A DNA stretch of 9,950 nt from Odoribacteraceae bacterium. GTDB taxonomy: Bacteria; Bacteroidota; Bacteroidia; Bacteroidales; Marinifilaceae. The translations under genes were made by a program, and so were the position numbers. Where the stretch lies: positions 1-9,950 of the forward strand of contig JAIRKS010000205.1 in the NCBI GenBank assembly GCA_031259905.1, given 5' to 3'. Shown here one piece after another: positions 6,434-9,950 of the stretch. Position 1 is the first letter of the stretch; every line of letters starts with the position of its first letter. Below the pieces are notes generated by a model. That model saw only the letters and a program-made list of their open reading frames with translations, ran no database searches and was not told where the DNA came from.

Positions 6434-7411
6434 TCATCCCCCGTGTTCCTCCTTCACCCGGTCGAGCAACTCCATCAAACGCGCCAGGGTAGGCGCCTGC
6501 AACATCTCGACGCGCCTCTCCCGGAACCCCGCGATCCCCTTGAAAGAACGGGCAACGTGCCGGCGCGCGTGGAGAACGCCGCGCGTCTCGCCGAGCCACT
6601 CGCACGAGCTGGCCACCAACGAGGCCAGGACATCCACCTGCTTGGCCACGGGAGGGTCGGGAAGCAACTCCCCCCGTTCAAGGTAATGCTTCACCTGGCG
6701 AAAGATCCACGGGCGGCCGATCGCCGCCCTGCCGATCATGACGCCGGCGACGCCGTGACGCTCGAAGGCGATCGCGGCCCGTTCCGCCGAGTCGATATCC
6801 CCGTTACCGATCACCGGCACGCGCACGCGGGGATCACGCGCCAGGCGGGCGATCGGCTCCCAATCGGCCTCCCCGCCGTACATCTGCGAGCGGTACCTCC
6901 CGTGAACGGCCAACGCGGCCACGCCCACGTCCTGCAAGCGGAGAGCTACCTCGTCGACGAGCAACTGCCCGGCCTCCCATCCCAGCCTCGTCTTGGCCGT
7001 CACCGGGACACGCACGGCCCGCGCCACCTGCCGTGCCACCTCCACCATCAGCGGTATATCCCGCATCATCCCGGCGCCGGCCCCCTTCCCGGCAACGCGC
7101 TTGACGGGACAGCCAAAGTTCAAGTCGATAAAGTCCGGGGAGACCGTCTCGACGATCCGCGCCGCCTCGACCATCGTCGCCACGTCCCGCCCGTAAATCT
7201 GCACGCTCACGGGCCGCTCCCCGTCGGAGATCACCAACTTCTCGACCGTCTTGCGCGCCGAACGTACCAACGCGTCCGCCGAAACGAACTCCGAGTACAA
7301 CCAATCGGCGCCGAACGCCTTGCACGCGGCGCGGAAGTGACGCGTAGTCACCTCCTCCATCGGCGCCAGGATCACCGGGCGATCCACCATGACCTTTCCT
7401 CCTACAATCAT
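6434..7411 (-). CDS. dus: tRNA-dihydrouridine synthase, DusB-like
   Basis: This FMN- and NAD(P)H-dependent enzyme reduces specific uridines in the tRNA D-loop to dihydrouridine. I choose the ATG at 7409-7411 (325 residues). It gives the N-terminal spacing MIVGGKV...LAPMEEVT usual for Bacteroidota homologues, and an upstream ATG at 7471 would lie in the promoter. An internal ATG at 7390 is preceded by AGGAGG but would lose a conserved strand. In this numbering, catalytic Cys101 lies in LNFGCPVKRVAGKGAGAG. Lys140 (TAKTRLGW), His170 and Arg172 (AVHGR) fit FMN or phosphate contacts. Asn204-Gly-Asp206 and Gly228-Arg229 (MIGRAAIGRPW) complete the TIM-barrel FMN site. The C-terminal helical domain that binds tRNA is present (about 235-320). 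It converges on ribF with only 6 nt between the stops, and is divergent from the mutase gene. Confidence 0.95.
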   Translation of the reverse strand: MIVGGKVMVDRPVILAPMEEVTTRHFRAACKAFGADWLYSEFVSADALVRSARKTVEKLVISDGERPVSVQIYGRDVATMVEAARIVETVSPDFIDLNFGCPVKRVAGKGAGAGMMRDIPLMVEVARQVARAVRVPVTAKTRLGWEAGQLLVDEVALRLQDVGVAALAVHGRYRSQMYGGEADWEPIARLARDPRVRVPVIGNGDIDSAERAAIAFERHGVAGVMIGRAAIGRPWIFRQVKHYLERGELLPDPPVAKQVDVLASLVASSCEWLGETRGVLHARRHVARSFKGIAGFRERRVEMLQAPTLARLMELLDRVKEEHGG

Positions 7412-7440
7412 TACTTCCTTGTATTTATTAAAGACGCCGG

Positions 7441-7471
7441 CAAAAGTAGAGAATATACCCCCCGCCTCCAA
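7441..7471 (-). promoter_or_regulatory. promoter of dus (Bacteroidota type)
   Basis: On the minus strand TTGG (plus 7468-7471) is followed after exactly 19 bp by TACTTTTG (plus 7441-7448), a full match to the -7 consensus TAnnTTTG, with one mismatch in the -33 box. Transcription would start near 7434, leaving a leader of about 20 nt, rich in A/T (TTTAATAAATACAAGGAAG), before the ATG at 7411. This argues against the longer start at 7471. Confidence 0.55.
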
Positions 7472-7496
7472 CCGCGCGAATCCCGCGGAATTCGCT

Positions 7497-7504
7497 TACA
7501 TTTG
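7497..7504 (+). promoter_or_regulatory. -7 promoter element of the phosphohexomutase gene
   Basis: TACATTTG is a full match to the Bacteroidota -7 box TAnnTTTG. The start point would be near 7511, giving a leader of about 18 nt ending in the A-rich TTAAAACAGGTAAAAC before the ATG. No TTTG box is visible at the expected 19-21 bp upstream. It is divergent from, and separated by 25 bp from, the -33 box of dus. Confidence 0.5.
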
Positions 7505-7528
7505 CCCTCCAGTTAAAACAGGTAAAAC

Positions 7529-9298
7529 ATGAAAACAACCGACTTGATCACCATCGCGAGAGAAAAAGCCAGCGCCTGGCTCGACGAGGCGTACGACGAC
7601 GACACCCGCCGCGAGGTTCAACGCATGCTCGACGACGACAACACCGCCCCGCTCGTCGACGCCTTCTACAAAGACCTCGAGTTCGGCACCGGAGGCCTGC
7701 GCGGCATCACCGGCGCCGGCACCAACCGCGTCAACGCCTACACCATCGGCACCGCCACCCAGGGGTTCGCCCGCTACATCAACCGCCGCTTCGCCGGCCA
7801 ACCGCGCTCGGCGTGCGTCGGCCACGACTGCCGCCACGGCTCCCGCCATTTCGCCGAGACCGTCGCCTCCATCTTCTCCGCCAACGGCATCGAGGTCTAC
7901 CTCTTCGAATCCCTGCGCCCCACCCCCGAAATCTCCTTCGCCATCCGCGAACTCGGCTGCAAGGCAGGCGTCATCATCACCGCCTCCCACAACCCCCGTG
8001 AATACAACGGCTACAAGGCATACGGCGAAGACGGCGCCCAATTCGTCCCCCCGCGCGACGCCGACCTCCTCCGGGAAATCGAAAACACCCGCGTCGCCGA
8101 CATCCGCTTCCAACGCGACCCCGCCCTCGTCCGTCCCCTCGGCGACGGCATGGATCGCCTATACCTCGAACGCGTCAGGCAACTCCGCCTCAACCCCGGC
8201 GCCCCGCGCGCCGCACGCGACCTGAACATCGTCTTCACCCCCCTGCACGGCACCACCTATCGCCTCGTCCCCGCCTCCCTCCGCCTCTGGGGATTCACCG
8301 GCGTCCACGCCGTCCCCGCCCAGGAGACCCCCGACGGCGACTTCCCCACCGTCGCCACCGCCAACCCCGAAGACCCCGCCGCCTTCAAAATGGCCATCGA
8401 CGTCGCCCGCGACGTCAACGCCAACCTCGTCATGGCCTGCGACCCCGACGGCGACCGCGTCGGCTTCGTCGTCAAAAACAGCCACGGCGAATGGGTATAC
8501 CTCGACGGCAACCAGGCATACGTCATCTTCCTCGAGTACATCATCCGCGGCAAACGCGCCGCCGGCCAGCTCCCCGCCGACGCCTACATCGTCAAAACCA
8601 TCGTCACCACCGAACTCGCCCGCGACATCGCCGTCGCCAACGGCATCGCCTGCCACGACGTCTACACCGGCTTCAAGTGGATCGCCGACGCCATCCGCCG
8701 TCACGGCCCCGACGGCTACATCGCCGGAGGCGAGGAATCCTTCGGCTTCATGCCCGGCACCTTCACCCGCGACAAGGACGGCGTCGCCGCCGCCTCGCTC
8801 ATGGCCGAAATCGCCGCGTGGTGCAAAATCAACGGCTCGTCCATCCACGAGTTCCTCGAGGAGATCCACGTCACGCGCGGCTACTCCCGCGAACGGCTCG
8901 TCCAGGTCACCCGCCACGGCGCCGCCGGCGCCCGCGAGATCAACGACATGATGAAACGCCTGCGCGACACCCCTCCCTCCCGCGTCAACGACGTCGACGT
9001 CACCCTCGTCAAGGATTACCTCACCCGCCAGACCCTCGACCCGCGCGACGGCACCCGCGCCGCCATCGACGTCGACACGCCCGCTGACGTCCTCCAACTA
9101 TACCTGGCCGACGGCAGCAAAATCTCCGCGCGACCCTCCGGCACCGAGCCAAAGATCAAGTTTTACTTCGAGACACGCGTCCCCGCCCGCGACCGCGACG
9201 ATCTCCCCCGCGCCCGCGCCGTCGCCGACCGTCGCGTCGACGCCATGATCGCCGCCATAGTCCCCCCCGCCGCCGACACCCCCACCCCCGGCCGCTAA
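7529..9298 (+). CDS. phosphoglucomutase/phosphomannomutase family (alpha-D-phosphohexomutase)
   Basis: The 589-residue cytosolic enzyme should interconvert hexose 1- and 6-phosphates through a phosphoserine, feeding glycogen, nucleotide-sugar and cell-envelope synthesis. All four signature loops are intact. The phosphoserine loop is TASHNPREYNGYK (Ser153). The Mg-binding loop is DPDGDR (Asp305, Asp307, Asp309). The sugar-binding loop is GGEESFG (400-406). The phosphate-binding loop is RPSGTEPK (535-542). FGTGGLRGI near residue 50-58 and the length of about 580-590 place it with the long phospho-sugar mutases of Bacteroidota; glucose versus mannose preference cannot be told. Start is the ATG at 7529 after an A-rich leader. 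Codons end in C very strongly, which creates long antisense shadows. The Pro-rich C-terminus (ADTPTPGR) ends 3 nt before a 21-bp repeat array in the same register and reading phase. Confidence 0.95.
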   Translation: MKTTDLITIAREKASAWLDEAYDDDTRREVQRMLDDDNTAPLVDAFYKDLEFGTGGLRGITGAGTNRVNAYTIGTATQGFARYINRRFAGQPRSACVGHDCRHGSRHFAETVASIFSANGIEVYLFESLRPTPEISFAIRELGCKAGVIITASHNPREYNGYKAYGEDGAQFVPPRDADLLREIENTRVADIRFQRDPALVRPLGDGMDRLYLERVRQLRLNPGAPRAARDLNIVFTPLHGTTYRLVPASLRLWGFTGVHAVPAQETPDGDFPTVATANPEDPAAFKMAIDVARDVNANLVMACDPDGDRVGFVVKNSHGEWVYLDGNQAYVIFLEYIIRGKRAAGQLPADAYIVKTIVTTELARDIAVANGIACHDVYTGFKWIADAIRRHGPDGYIAGGEESFGFMPGTFTRDKDGVAAASLMAEIAAWCKINGSSIHEFLEEIHVTRGYSRERLVQVTRHGAAGAREINDMMKRLRDTPPSRVNDVDVTLVKDYLTRQTLDPRDGTRAAIDVDTPADVLQLYLADGSKISARPSGTEPKIKFYFETRVPARDRDDLPRARAVADRRVDAMIAAIVPPAADTPTPGR

Positions 9299-9301
9299 AC
9301 C

Positions 9302-9950
9302 GCCACCCCCGCTCCCGCCGGCGGCATCACCGCCGCCGGCAGCGGCATCCCCTCCTCCATCAGCGACATCCCTCCCTCCATCAGCGGCATCCCCCCCTCC
9401 ATCACCGGCGCCAGGAACACGATTCCCGGCGCCGGTCGCGTTTTTATTGACCTCCCCGCCTCCATCCCTGACGTCAACAACTGATTTCCCGGCATCAACA
9501 ACCCGATTATTGACGACTAAAACCCAGTTTCGGACGACTAAAACCCAATTATGTACGACTACAATCGAATTATGTACGACTACAATCGAATTATGTACGA
9601 CTACAATCGAATTATGTACGACTACAATTGAATTATGTACGACTACAATCGAATTATGTACGACTACAATCGAATTATGTACGACTACAATTGAATTACG
9701 TACGACTACAATCGAATTATGTACGACTATAATTGAATTATGTACGACTACAATCGAATTATGTACGACTACAATCGAATTATTGACGCCAATAATCGGG
9801 TTATTGACGCCAATAACCGGGGCAGCGACGGCAATAACCAGGGCAGCGACGTCAATAACCAGGGCAGCGACGGCAATAACCGGGGCAGCGACGCCAATAA
9901 CCAGGGCAGCGACGGCGCGGCGACGGCGCGGGACGCCCGTGGACATTCCC
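9302..9950. repeat. composite 21-bp tandem repeat array (right), about 31 units
   Basis: A single 21-bp register holds from 9302 to the right edge, with units starting at 9302, 9323, 9344 and so on to 9932. Four sequence classes follow one another. Class A (about 9302-9469) is C-rich, many units beginning GGCATC and ending CCATCAGC. A transition zone (9470-9553) has GACGTCAACAAC and GACGACTAAAACCC units. Class C (9554-9784) is eleven units starting TACGACTACAAT. Class D (9785-9910) is six units starting GACGCCAATAA or similar, most ending GGGCAGC, followed by GC-rich edge units. Positions 3 and 6 of the unit are C in every unit I could align. The array begins 3 nt after the mutase stop codon and continues outside the window. 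No gene is supported here. Confidence 0.96.
9554..9784. repeat. homogeneous core of the right array (11 near-identical 21-bp units)
   Basis: Eleven consecutive units begin TACGACTA and end in ATTATG (the last in ATTATT). Seven are identical to each other. Four carry changes: C to T in the AATCGA segment at units 9617, 9680 and 9722, T to C at the end of unit 9680, C to T in unit 9722, and the boundary change in the last. This block is AT-rich compared with everything around it. The homogeneity suggests recent tandem expansion or gene-conversion-like homogenisation. Confidence 0.95.

Noticed and set aside
6443..7516. 357-codon plus-strand frame opposite dus
   Set aside because: Antisense shadow of a clear DusB-like gene; Arg/His/Pro-rich with no family features.
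8159..9097. 312-codon minus-strand frame opposite the mutase gene
   Set aside because: Same cause: NNC codons on plus give GNN codons on minus. No recognisable protein.
9098..9946. 282-codon minus-strand frame with VVHNSIV heptads
   Set aside because: Its last 200 bases run antisense through the conserved 3' part of the mutase gene, and the rest is the 21-bp array, where open frames are expected. No promoter or family signature is seen.
9302..9950. CRISPR array or integron attachment array at the right end
   Set aside because: There are no spacers between units, no integrase gene, and no attC-like inverted structure. It is a pure tandem array.

Overview
The window looks like a GC-rich member of the Bacteroidota, probably Bacteroidales-like. 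Three things point there. Most -7 promoter elements fit TAnnTTTG or its TAnnTTCG variant (7441-7448, 7497-7504, 2527-2534, 2841-2848), several with a TTTG-like -33 box 18-19 bp upstream. Most genes begin behind A-rich leaders without a clear Shine-Dalgarno. The protein families (class II ribonucleotide reductase with a TSCPD and zinc-ribbon tail, DusB-type synthase, phospho-sugar mutase, TerC, DedA) also resemble Bacteroidota versions. Genus cannot be told from the sequence alone.

Layout. 1 to about 546: a 21-bp tandem repeat array running in from the left edge. 563-2230 (minus): terC-like and dedA-like membrane protein genes, read dedA then terC. 2447-2517 (minus): tRNA-Gln(CTG) with its own promoter. 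2535-2887: leader region containing two dyads and the nrdJ promoter. 2888-6427 (plus): nrdJ then ribF, 21 nt apart. 6434-7411 (minus): dus, convergent with ribF (6 nt between the stops). 7412-7528: divergent promoter region. 7529-9298 (plus): phosphohexomutase. 9302-9950: a second, composite 21-bp array that starts 3 nt after the mutase stop codon and runs off the right edge.

The protein-coding part is ordinary housekeeping: deoxynucleotide synthesis, FMN/FAD synthesis, tRNA dihydrouridylation (FMN-dependent, so a consumer of the RibF product), hexose-phosphate interconversion, and metal-ion or membrane homeostasis. I found no defence, secretion or biosynthetic cluster.

The unusual material is the pair of 21-bp arrays filling the 3' flanks of terC and the mutase. 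They differ in sequence, but share an exact 21-bp register, a GACGNC-like box, pyrimidine-rich units in the sense direction next to the gene, and a trend from diverged units near the gene to near-identical units further out. Because 21 is divisible by 3, several frames stay open through them, so long open frames there are weak evidence of coding. The left array also carries an Asp/Gly/Ser/Lys-rich frame open from the window edge to 589, which could be the end of a real repeat protein.
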